This document shows, piece after piece, positions 14,254-20,563 of a stretch of 20,702 bases of DNA (positions are counted from its first letter, which is position 1; every line of letters begins with the position of its first letter). The translations under genes were made by a program, and so were the position numbers. The notes beneath the pieces were generated by a model. It made no database searches. It was not told the origin of the DNA and saw only the letters and a list, made by a program, of their open reading frames with translations. Source of the stretch: a virus; the IMG/VR virus record IMGVR_UViG_3300034106_004901, positions 1 through 20,702 of that record, one strand, 5' to 3'.

Positions 14254-15939
14254 ATGTTAATAGAAGACTTACCAATAGAAATACAAGAAGTTGTATTTAA
14301 AAGACAAAAAGAACAAGGAAATACTAAAACTAAAAATATATCATTAGATGATGATAAAAGTCAAGGTAATTTTAATTGGTATGAAAGTATAGAAGGTCTT
14401 GACTTTTGGAAAGATATAAACCATGGAGATTTTACTGAATTTTATAAAAAATATCCTAAAGAAGAAGATGAATCTTTGGTAGGTAGATATATTAAAGCAT
14501 TAATAGATTATCCTTCTGGTGGCTATGTTAAAAAAGATGAAATAGGTTTAATTACTAAAGAAGTAATTTGTAATAAGTATTGTGTAGATTTTCCAAGTCA
14601 GAAAAATTATATAATAACTAAATCTTTAAATACAGATATATATAAATTATTACCTAAAGATTATAAACCAATAGAAAGTAAACCTATGACTTATGAACAT
14701 TCACCATTTCCTACAGATGGAAATTATTTTAAAGCTAAAGTAATTAAAGATATTATTAGAAAAGACATAGGTACAAAAGGTTCTTTACCAGATATAATTC
14801 GAGCAGGTAGTATTACTTGGTTTAATAAATATTATGATTATTATAATGTTATAAAAAATCAAGAAAATAATTGTGTTTGTCCTGAAAATAATAGATATAG
14901 TGCTAACATTCCTGCTGAATATTTTGAAATAATTGAAGATGAGTCTAAAACAGAAGGTAAATCTGAAATTAAATTAGAAAAAGATAAATACTATCGTTTG
15001 AAATTTGATTCAACATTTTTTATTGATAAAATTAAATCTATAGATTGTAATGAGGGTACATTTGATAGTTATGGGTATATAGATATTAATCGTAAAAATT
15101 GGATAAATCCTGATGAATGTTGTATAATATCTGATGTAAAAGAATGTCATCCAGCTACTGAAGATGAGATAGCTTGGTGGAATATTTGTCATTATAAAAA
15201 TAAATATATACCTAGTAAAGAAGAATTGATAGAAGAAGCTAAGAAAAAATATCCTATTGGTACTAAATTTTATCCTGCTCATTTAGGTGGTAAAAAAACT
15301 TATTGTACAGTTACCACTGATAAGTTTAGAGTAGAGTATGGTATTGAAGTTAATGTTTATGCTTTAACTAAAACAAGGAGAGTTTATTCATTAACATCTG
15401 ATGAAGAATATACTGATGGAGCTGATTATAATAGAAATGTTTTTTCTGCTGGTAAATGGGCTGATATAGTAAAAGAAAAATCTGTTGAATCTATTGTAGA
15501 ATCTAAAAGTGATTACATAGATGTAGGATTTAAAATAGGTGATAGAGTAATAGGTTCTGGTAAAGAAGGTATTATATTAGGTTTTACTAAAGATAAAGAT
15601 GAATGTGTAATAAAAATTACTGATGGTACTAGAGGTCATAACGGAAGTTTTCTTGAGTATTGGTATGATGATTATGGTTTACCAATAAATTACTATAAAA
15701 ATGGTGAAGACAAGTATTATGTATCTGTAAAAGCTTTAACAAAACTACCTGATTCAAACACATCTAATATATCTCAAGAACAGTATATAACAGGTGTAGA
15801 CCCTTATAGTATAAACCCAACAACAAGTAACCAATCTTTCCTAATTTATAAATCAAAAAATAGTTTAGATACTACTGTCCAAAAAGTATCTGAAATTTCA
15901 ATAGAATTAAAACAAAAATCAAAAACAATTAAATTTTAA
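14254..15939 (+). CDS. Large phage protein with repeated SH3-like/KOW-like segments, unknown
   Basis: This is a 561-residue protein. Its start, LPIEIQEVVFKRQKEQGN followed by NFNWYESIEGLDFWKDI, is a pattern I have seen at the front of many Bacteroidota phage and prophage proteins, without a known function. The body appears to be built from repeated small beta units: one near residues 245-270 (KYYRLKFDSTFF...), one near 335-400 (YPIGTKFYPAHLGGKKTYCTV, then NRNVFSAGKWADI), and one near 425-500 (FKIGDRVIGSGKEGIILGF, then KYYVSVKALTKLP). The C-terminus is Ser/Lys-rich. The repeats suggest a binding scaffold, but the ligand is unknown. It precedes the coiled-coil gene by 4 bases, so the two form an operon. 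Confidence 0.75.
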   Translation: MLIEDLPIEIQEVVFKRQKEQGNTKTKNISLDDDKSQGNFNWYESIEGLDFWKDINHGDFTEFYKKYPKEEDESLVGRYIKALIDYPSGGYVKKDEIGLITKEVICNKYCVDFPSQKNYIITKSLNTDIYKLLPKDYKPIESKPMTYEHSPFPTDGNYFKAKVIKDIIRKDIGTKGSLPDIIRAGSITWFNKYYDYYNVIKNQENNCVCPENNRYSANIPAEYFEIIEDESKTEGKSEIKLEKDKYYRLKFDSTFFIDKIKSIDCNEGTFDSYGYIDINRKNWINPDECCIISDVKECHPATEDEIAWWNICHYKNKYIPSKEELIEEAKKKYPIGTKFYPAHLGGKKTYCTVTTDKFRVEYGIEVNVYALTKTRRVYSLTSDEEYTDGADYNRNVFSAGKWADIVKEKSVESIVESKSDYIDVGFKIGDRVIGSGKEGIILGFTKDKDECVIKITDGTRGHNGSFLEYWYDDYGLPINYYKNGEDKYYVSVKALTKLPDSNTSNISQEQYITGVDPYSINPTTSNQSFLIYKSKNSLDTTVQKVSEISIELKQKSKTIKF

Positions 15940-15943
15940 TGTC

Positions 15944-16321
15944 ATGGCAAAAACCAAAGTAACATCATTTGTAAACCAATTTTTAGCATTGGTAAAAGGA
16001 GATTCAGCAACTGTACAAGCTGAAAAAGTATTTAGACAAGCTCAATCAGCTTTGAATGTTCAAATTAATTCTCTTAAAGGAGATACAATTAATTTTGAAG
16101 ATGCTATTACTGAAGCTCAAGAAGAGCTAGCTAAAGCTAAAGTAAATAACGGACTAGCTATTACAGACAGAGGTAGTTATGTACAAGTTCTTTTGAATAA
16201 AAAGAATAAATTGACTACTGCTGAAGAAAATCTAGAAGGTCATAAAGCTAAACTTAGTTTCTTAGAAGAAACTTTGAAATCTTTAGAAGCTGAAGAATCT
16301 CCAGTAGAACAAGCAGCTTAA
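15944..16321 (+). CDS. Coiled-coil protein, unknown
   Basis: This 125-residue protein is almost entirely helical. After an N-terminal helix (SFVNQFLALVKG), there are two Ala/Glu/Lys/Leu-rich helices at about residues 27-72 and 80-120. They have heptad-like spacing (AEENLEGHKAKLSFLEETLKSL) and form a helical hairpin or dimeric coiled coil. No family is recognised. It starts 4 bases after the 561-residue gene, with no terminator between them, suggesting a shared transcript and perhaps a shared complex. Confidence 0.75.
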   Translation: MAKTKVTSFVNQFLALVKGDSATVQAEKVFRQAQSALNVQINSLKGDTINFEDAITEAQEELAKAKVNNGLAITDRGSYVQVLLNKKNKLTTAEENLEGHKAKLSFLEETLKSLEAEESPVEQAA

Positions 16322-16387
16322 CAATTTAAATTAGGATTGGTTAAAACCTTCAGAGGGTGGTATAGGTTAAACTCTCTTTTTATTAAA

Positions 16388-16882
16388 ATGGAATATACTT
16401 TTCATATTGAACAATTAGAACTAGCTAATGATTTTGAATTTTACATCTTAAACTATTGTGGTATTTATTATAAAAGAGAAGTTTCTGAATACTTTTATGA
16501 ATTTACAATAGAAGGAACTCCTTCTAAAATAGATAGTGTAATTACAGAATTAGAAAAATTAAAAAATAGAAAAAATTATTATGTATCTATTACTTCTGAA
16601 TTAATTAGAGATGTAACTTTGGAATTTGTAAGAGAAAAGATTAGATTAAGAAAAGAAGGTTGGTATAATATGATTGTATGTACTAATAATTGGAAACAGT
16701 TTACTAAAAAAGATTTTCATACTTTTGCAGTAAGACCTCCTAAAAAGAAATATCATATATCTGATAAACCTGATAAAAGAGGATTCTATCATTTATTTGA
16801 TTATACTAAGCCTAAAAACAATAAAATAAAATCTGTAAATAGAGAAAAATTAGTACTACATGCTAAATTACATTTAGATTAA
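16388..16882 (+). CDS. Small basic phage protein, unknown
   Basis: This 164-residue protein starts at the ATG at 16388; an upstream in-frame TTG (16337) would extend it by 17 residues but lies in an untranslated leader. It has an N-terminal alpha/beta part (YTFHIEQLELANDFEFYILN, then YFYEFTIEGTPSKID) with a helix. The C-terminal part is basic and aromatic (WKQFTKKDFHTFAVRPPKKK) and ends with a Lys/Arg-rich tail. No family is recognised. It precedes the tmRNA gene by 6 bases, so the RNA may be processed from a shared transcript. Confidence 0.72.
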   Translation: MEYTFHIEQLELANDFEFYILNYCGIYYKREVSEYFYEFTIEGTPSKIDSVITELEKLKNRKNYYVSITSELIRDVTLEFVREKIRLRKEGWYNMIVCTNNWKQFTKKDFHTFAVRPPKKKYHISDKPDKRGFYHLFDYTKPKNNKIKSVNREKLVLHAKLHLD

Positions 16883-16888
16883 ATATAT

Positions 16889-17261
16889 GGGCCTGACAGG
16901 ATTTGACCTTGTGGATATATAATAGTAAGCAAATACAGCATCGTCCTCTAAGAGTGTGCTGTTTAAACCTAGGGGATAACTATAGATGGAAACACTGTAG
17001 AACTTGGTACTGGAAAATGTGCCATCGCTGACCTTTGTAACTTAGCCTTGGCTAATGTTGAAGCTCCTGTACTTGAGCTTGTCTAATTAAGTACAAACTC
17101 TTTCCTAAGAGTAAATTGGAGGTAGGTCATTGCTGCATACCATAGATTAGCACATATAGTTGAAGGCTATAAAATTTTGAGTATTTAGAAAAATACTATA
17201 AATTTGTAGAAAGCTATTATTATTTTTCAAGGATACGAGATTTCGATTATCTCCAGGTCCA
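16889..17261 (+). ncRNA. ssrA: tmRNA (transfer-messenger RNA)
   Basis: tmRNA rescues ribosomes stalled on broken mRNA by adding a degradation tag. The tRNA-like ends are clear. GGGCCTG (16889-16895) pairs with CAGGTCC (17254-17260) and discriminator A is at 17261. The T arm is GAGAT-TTCGATT-ATCTC (17237-17253), and the 5' end carries the GGATTTGAC motif. PK1 forms from ACAGCA/TGCTGT (16935-16962) with TCCTCTA/TAGGGGA (16944-16976). PK2 forms from AAGCTC/GAGCTT (17061-17080) with TGTACTT/AAGTACA (17068-17095). ACTCTT/AAGAGT begins a further pseudoknot. CCA is not encoded. The resume codon is probably GGA at 16988, in frame with a TAA at 17084, but the tag end is unusual (see findings). A terminator is at 17349. 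Confidence 0.92.
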
Positions 17262-17348
17262 CTTAACTAATTAATAATCAATTAGTTATAGTTTCTTACT
17301 TCTATAAAAAGTAAGTGGTGGATTACAACCTAACTGGTTGGACCTTTT
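17262..17348 (+). other. tmRNA 3' trailer with hairpins
   Basis: The trailer contains TAACTAATT/AATTAGTTA (17264-17288), CTTACTT/AAGTAAG (about 17294-17314) and CAACC/GGTTG near 17326-17340. A TGGACC element just before the terminator could pair with GGTCCA at the mature 3' end. It may guide 3' processing. Confidence 0.45.
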
Positions 17349-17385
17349 AATAGAGCCTTTATTAATTTAGAGGCTCTATTTTATT
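17349..17385 (+). terminator. Intrinsic terminator of the tmRNA
   Basis: A 9-bp stem AATAGAGCC (17349-17357) / GGCTCTATT (17372-17380) with a 14-base loop is followed by TTATT and T-rich sequence. It closes the tmRNA transcript. Confidence 0.85.
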
Positions 17386-17406
17386 AATTTAAAAAAAAAT
17401 ATTTAT

Positions 17407-17808
17407 ATGGAAGACAATATAGTTTACAATGCTATAAAAACACCTGATGGTGCAATATTACAATCTAAATATAGACATGATTATGTTAGTTATACTGATG
17501 AAAATGGTCAATATTATGCAGTAGATGGTGGTTTAGAATATCTTAGAAGAAGTTGGGATAAACCTGATTACACAGAATTAAGTAAAACATTTAAAGAATG
17601 TACTTTAGATGAATGTACTAAATATTTAAACTGGGGTCAGAATTATGATGCTGATATGAATAAATTACCTGAAACCATATTTAAACCTATATGTGAGTTA
17701 AATACAGATCATATAGAAGCTATATTAGAAGGTGGTTATTGTAGGAATGAGATGTATTTAAAAGTATTTGAATATGAATTAAATAAAAGAAAAGATAAGA
17801 GAATATAA
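17407..17808 (+). CDS. Small phage protein, conserved-looking, unknown
   Basis: This is a 133-residue protein. The first part resembles a recurring phage domain: a start with VYNAIKTPDGAILQSKYRHDYVSYTDENG, where H24-D25 and the DENG turn recall entries in phages of several hosts, followed by YAVDGGLEYLRR. The C-terminal part contains the sequence PICELNTDHIEAILEGG, which resembles the end of the same domain type. I cannot name the function. It lies between the tmRNA terminator and the unusual Leu-type tRNA gene (10 bases downstream), so it is probably co-transcribed with that tRNA. Confidence 0.72.
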   Translation: MEDNIVYNAIKTPDGAILQSKYRHDYVSYTDENGQYYAVDGGLEYLRRSWDKPDYTELSKTFKECTLDECTKYLNWGQNYDADMNKLPETIFKPICELNTDHIEAILEGGYCRNEMYLKVFEYELNKRKDKRI

Positions 17809-17818
17809 ATAAAAAAAC

Positions 17819-17969
17819 AGTCAGGTGGCGGAATTGGTAGACGCTATTAAATTAAACTTTAAGGAGGTCATTGGTTTAAGTCCAATAAGAGAAATCTTTA
17901 GTTCAGCATTGCTGAGAACACCAGAAGTAAATGATTTAATATTTACAGGTTCGAATCCTGTCCTGACTA
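17819..17969 (+). tRNA. Leu-type tRNA gene with ~78-nt insertion
   Basis: Both ends are a clear tRNA: acceptor AGTCAGG (17819-17825) / CCTGACT (17962-17968) with discriminator A at 17969; a Leu-type D arm GGCGGAATTGGTAGACGC; T arm ACAGG-TTCGAAT-CCTGT (17945-17961). The total is 151 nt, about 65-78 nt too long. If 17856-17933 is removed, a normal 73-nt tRNA remains with anticodon stem ATTAA/TTAAT and loop ATTAAAT, anticodon UAA (Leu). The resulting variable loop of 4 bases is wrong for bacterial Leu. Unspliced, a 2-mismatch anticodon stem with UAA and an enormous variable arm is possible. CCA is not encoded. Confidence 0.75.
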
Positions 17970-18012
17970 CTAAAAATTAATAAAAATGAATAAATTAGAA
18001 AAATAATTTAAT

Positions 18013-18261
18013 ATGGAAAAACATACTTACGATTTTAAAATATTTAATGGTAGAATAAAAATTTATGTAGATGGTTATGTAATGTTTACATTTAATCAAA
18101 TAGATTTTTTAGGTTATTATGCTTATAAAGATGATACAGATTTATATGGTTTAGATATCTATTTACTTAGAGAAAAAGCAGGTGCTAGTACTATGGAAAT
18201 ATATTTTAAAACTAAAGAAAATTGGTTAGCAATAATTAAATTATTAGATGAAAAATTATGA
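18013..18261 (+). CDS. Small protein, unknown
   Basis: This is an 82-residue protein with an apparent alternating alpha/beta layout: strands KHTYDFKIFNGRIKIYVDG and YVMFTFNQIDFLG, a helix with DLYGLDIYLLREKAG, and a strand-helix end (MEIYFKTKENWLAIIKLLDEKL). No family is recognised. Its TGA overlaps the start of the radical SAM N-terminal gene (ATGA), so it is translationally coupled to it and likely shares its transcript. Confidence 0.7.
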   Translation: MEKHTYDFKIFNGRIKIYVDGYVMFTFNQIDFLGYYAYKDDTDLYGLDIYLLREKAGASTMEIYFKTKENWLAIIKLLDEKL

Positions 18262-18665
18262 TAATAGATGAAGTTATAAGAAAATCTATGATAATTAGAC
18301 CTAGTGGTAGGTCAACAGATTTTATTAGTCCAAGTTTTGGTCATGGTTGTTTATATAATTGTTCTTATTGTGTGACTCCAGATACATTAATTACTACTCC
18401 ATTTGGTTTAAAAATGGCTGGAGAAATTCAGGAAGGAGATCAAGTAATTTCTTTTTCCCTGGATACCTTGAAACCTGAAACAGACTTAATAACTGCAATT
18501 GGTCAAAGGGATACTGATGAACTTTATGTAATTGAAGTAGATGGACAAAGTGTGAACGTAACTGGAGAGCATCCTTTTTATACAAAAAATAGAGGTTGGG
18601 TAGAAGCAAGACATCTAACTGAAAATGATGAACTACTTTGTGATATTGGTGATTTAGTCCAATAA
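18258..18665 (+). CDS. Radical SAM (spore-photoproduct-lyase-like) N-extein + intein N-terminal half
   Basis: This is a 135-residue fusion. Residues 1-37 are the N-extein, ending CLYNCSY, which gives the first two cysteines (C31, C35) of the radical SAM CxxxCxxC motif. C38 is residue 1 of an intein. Residues 38-135 are an intein N-terminal splicing domain with block A (CVTPDTLITTPFG at 38-50, then EGDQVISFS) and block B (VNVTGEHPFYTKNRGWVEA around 104-122). The frame stops at TAA (18663). It needs the C-terminal half at 19214 to trans-splice. The ATG overlaps the upstream stop (ATGA), so translation is coupled. An in-frame joining, for example by a frameshift, is not visible. Confidence 0.9.
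   Translation: MIIDEVIRKSMIIRPSGRSTDFISPSFGHGCLYNCSYCVTPDTLITTPFGLKMAGEIQEGDQVISFSLDTLKPETDLITAIGQRDTDELYVIEVDGQSVNVTGEHPFYTKNRGWVEARHLTENDELLCDIGDLVQ
18369..18662 (+). other. Split intein N-terminal half (98 residues)
   Basis: The region codes for the N-terminal intein domain, from Cys1 (codon 18369-18371) to Q98. Blocks A and B are intact, including the block B motif T-x-E-H-P. The end ENDELLCDIGDLVQ lies beyond block B where an endonuclease domain would be inserted in a full-length intein. Confidence 0.9.
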
Positions 18666-19215
18666 TGTTATTAGGATCAAATACATCTATGTCAGCAAGT
18701 TTACAAAACCATCTTGGGATAATATGATGGTAGTCAATGTTTTCAGTACTATTGGTTAATGCACAGTGTGTAAAGTTTAAATTTTTTTTGAGCTTATACC
18801 ACTCATTAGATTGATATTCTATAGCATGTGAACTACCATCTAAGTAATTAGGATTACCGTTACCTTGATATCTTTCTGATATTATTTTACCTTGATTCTT
18901 TTTACCTAGACCTTGTGCAGTACAATCAGAACAGTAACCTTTTCTTGCTTTAGATTTGGGAGATTGTTCACCACAAATTTTACATATAACCCATTGTGTA
19001 CTTGCTGAAGGAAGTGTTTTATCAATTGTAAATAATAAACCTTCAAACTTTTTCATAGTTCTAGTATCTCTTTTATAGTGTCTACTAGCCTCTTGGAATG
19101 TTCTAAAGATTGGTTTTGATTGTTGATTGAACAATTCAAAATAATTTGTTTCACAGGTAGAATTGCAATAGGTTGTAGACTTTTTTGTAATTTTACCACA
19201 ATATTTACAACTCAT
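18394..19215 (-). CDS. HNH homing endonuclease, antisense between the intein halves
   Basis: This is a 273-residue frame on the minus strand. The N-terminus has two Cys4 zinc fingers: C3-x2-C6 with C17-x3-C21, and ICKICGE (C78, C81) with YCSDC (C95, C98). Residues ~37-60 (FRTFQEASRHYKRDTRTMKKF) look like a short helix-turn-helix or NUMOD-type DNA-recognition segment. The HNH core is IDYHHIIPRWF (H163/H164), FDPNNIIGL (N182/N183) and HQYHKVVHHF (H192 and H196/H197). HNH homing enzymes cut intein-less alleles so the intein is copied in by repair. Residues after about 200 are antisense to intein blocks A/B and are probably carried along. The start ATG overlaps the other strand's ATG in CATG (19213-19216). 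Confidence 0.88.
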   Translation of the reverse strand: MSCKYCGKITKKSTTYCNSTCETNYFELFNQQSKPIFRTFQEASRHYKRDTRTMKKFEGLLFTIDKTLPSASTQWVICKICGEQSPKSKARKGYCSDCTAQGLGKKNQGKIISERYQGNGNPNYLDGSSHAIEYQSNEWYKLKKNLNFTHCALTNSTENIDYHHIIPRWFCKLADIDVFDPNNIIGLNHQYHKVVHHFQLDVLLLPNLYFLYKKDALQLRSHFVHLLQLHKVHQYPFDQLQLLSLFQVSRYPGKKKLLDLLPEFLQPFLNQME

Positions 19216-19333
19216 GGAGTTAAAATTTAAGAAAATAAAAGCTATTACAAAGATAGCAAAAGATACAAAGGTTGTTAACTTTTCTGTAAAAAAGAATGAG
19301 AATTATTTTGCAAATGGAATATTGACTCATAAC
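19214..19333 (+). other. Split intein C-terminal half (40 residues)
   Basis: The region codes for the 40-residue C-terminal intein piece, ending with the His-Asn pair needed for Asn cyclisation (codons up to 19333). The next codon, TGT at 19334, is the +1 Cys. The length is typical of naturally split inteins. Confidence 0.9.
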
Positions 19334-20083
19334 TGTTACATGAAAAGAAATAAATATGAAGGGTTATCAATAGCTACTAATATAGGAGATATTCTTACAA
19401 CTATTAATAACCATTCTTATTTTACAAATGTAGATAAACCTAATCAAACTCATGAAAAATATATTACTTATGATATTTCTTGTAATGAGGATTTTTCTTT
19501 ACATGCTAAATATCATAATTGGGAAAGAATATTTGAGTTTTTTAGAGATCATCCAATAGCAATGGGTAGTTTAGCTACTAAATATGTTAATCCTAATTTA
19601 ACTACATTTGATCCTAAAGGTAAAATTAGAATTAGATTTAGTTTAATGCCTCAAATTATGTCTGATAAATTAGAACCTAATACATCTAAAATAATTGATA
19701 GAATTAAAGCTATTGATGCTTTTATAGATGCAGGTTATGATGTACATATAAATTTTAGTCCTGTAATAGTTGCAGGTAATTGGCTAGAAGAATATGAAGA
19801 TTTATTTAAAATGGTTAATGATTATGTTGATTATAAAGATGTAGTTAAAGCTGAAGTTATATTTCTTACTCATAATGAAGACAAACATAAATATAATTTA
19901 ACTAATAATATTACTGGTGAAGAAGAATATTTATGGATTCCTACAATACAAGAAGATAAAATATCACAATATGGTGGTAAAAATATCAGATATAAACATA
20001 ATTTAAAAAGTGATTTTATTAAATCTTTTGTAGAATTACATGATAAAATAATTGATTGGAATAAAATTAGATATATATTTTAA
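19214..20083 (+). CDS. Intein C-terminal half + radical SAM (spore-photoproduct-lyase-like) C-extein
   Basis: This is a 289-residue fusion. Residues 1-40 are an intein C-terminal domain with blocks F and G (VVNFSVKKNENYFANGILTHN) ending in His39-Asn40. C41 is the C-extein +1 nucleophile and starts CYMKRNKYEG, the third cysteine of the radical SAM motif. The rest matches spore-photoproduct lyase-type enzymes: the core segment IRFSLMPQIMSDKLEPNTS followed by RIKAIDAFIDAGYDVHINFSPVI, then EEYEDLFKMV. Such enzymes repair thymine photoproducts in DNA. Splicing gives 37 + 249 = 286 residues, shorter than typical spore lyases of about 340, so the substrate may differ. No ribosome binding site is obvious upstream. 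Confidence 0.9.
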   Translation: MELKFKKIKAITKIAKDTKVVNFSVKKNENYFANGILTHNCYMKRNKYEGLSIATNIGDILTTINNHSYFTNVDKPNQTHEKYITYDISCNEDFSLHAKYHNWERIFEFFRDHPIAMGSLATKYVNPNLTTFDPKGKIRIRFSLMPQIMSDKLEPNTSKIIDRIKAIDAFIDAGYDVHINFSPVIVAGNWLEEYEDLFKMVNDYVDYKDVVKAEVIFLTHNEDKHKYNLTNNITGEEEYLWIPTIQEDKISQYGGKNIRYKHNLKSDFIKSFVELHDKIIDWNKIRYIF

Positions 20084-20095
20084 AACTAATTTAAT

Positions 20096-20563
20096 ATGAA
20101 AAACATACACATACTACCAAAAGAAGAACCTAAATGTACTTGTAAAGAACATGACCCATACTGTTGTCAAGTTCATGGAACTTGTCCCACTTGTGTTAAA
20201 CAAGAAGAACTTAAACAAGAATGTACTTGTGAGAATCCTACTGATAATACTTGTGATTATTGTGAAAAACAAAACAAGATTGAAATACTGGAAGAAGCTA
20301 AAAAAAGAGCTTTAGAAGAGGAATTGGAAGAAGCAGCTAATAGATTATTTCCTATATCTAAAGGAGGTTCAATGTGGATGCCTTCAACACATGATTGTAA
20401 TCAAGCAAATAAACAAGAAGGATTTATTGTAGGTGCTAAATATATGGCTGAAAGAATGTATAGTGAGGAAGACTTAAGAAATGCTTATAGGTGGGGAACT
20501 ACAGTTAATAATGGAACCAAAGAACATTTTAATGAGTGGCTTAAAAAATTTAAAAAGAAATAA
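20096..20563 (+). CDS. Cys-rich protein with CxHDPYCC motif, unknown
   Basis: This is a 155-residue protein. The N-terminal 60 residues hold ten cysteines in KCTCKEHDPYCCQVHGTCPTC (C14, C16, C23, C24, C30, C33) and ECTCENPTDNTCDYC (C43, C45, C53, C56), which likely bind two zinc ions. This CxHDPYCC/HGxCPTC block appears in many Bacteroidota phage proteins of unknown function. The C-terminal part (about residues 64-155) is helical, with EEALEEELEEAANR-like charged segments and a final basic helix (NEWLKKFKKK). It starts 12 bases after the radical SAM gene, so it is probably in the same operon. Its TAA overlaps the next ATG (TAATG). Confidence 0.78.
   Translation: MKNIHILPKEEPKCTCKEHDPYCCQVHGTCPTCVKQEELKQECTCENPTDNTCDYCEKQNKIEILEEAKKRALEEELEEAANRLFPISKGGSMWMPSTHDCNQANKQEGFIVGAKYMAERMYSEEDLRNAYRWGTTVNNGTKEHFNEWLKKFKKK

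Noticed and set aside
15010-15282. Minus-strand ORF inside the 561-residue gene
   Set aside because: It is the reverse shadow of an AT-rich coding region; the composition is low-complexity Phe/Ile and there is no supporting context.
17856-17933. A self-splicing group I intron in the tRNA gene
   Set aside because: At ~78 nt it is far too short for a group I core, which needs about 200 nt or more.
18394-18620. Treating the C-terminal ~75 residues of the HNH frame as a domain of its own
   Set aside because: The segment is Leu-rich and exactly antisense to the conserved intein blocks A and B; nothing in it resembles a known domain. I keep the full frame as the ORF but do not claim function for the tail.
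18258-20083. The broken radical SAM gene as a pseudogene or a sequencing frameshift
   Set aside because: The break is a 548-base insertion with a full opposite-strand gene, not a frameshift. Both intein halves keep their catalytic residues (Cys1, TxEH, HN, +1 Cys) and each ORF begins with a plausible ATG.
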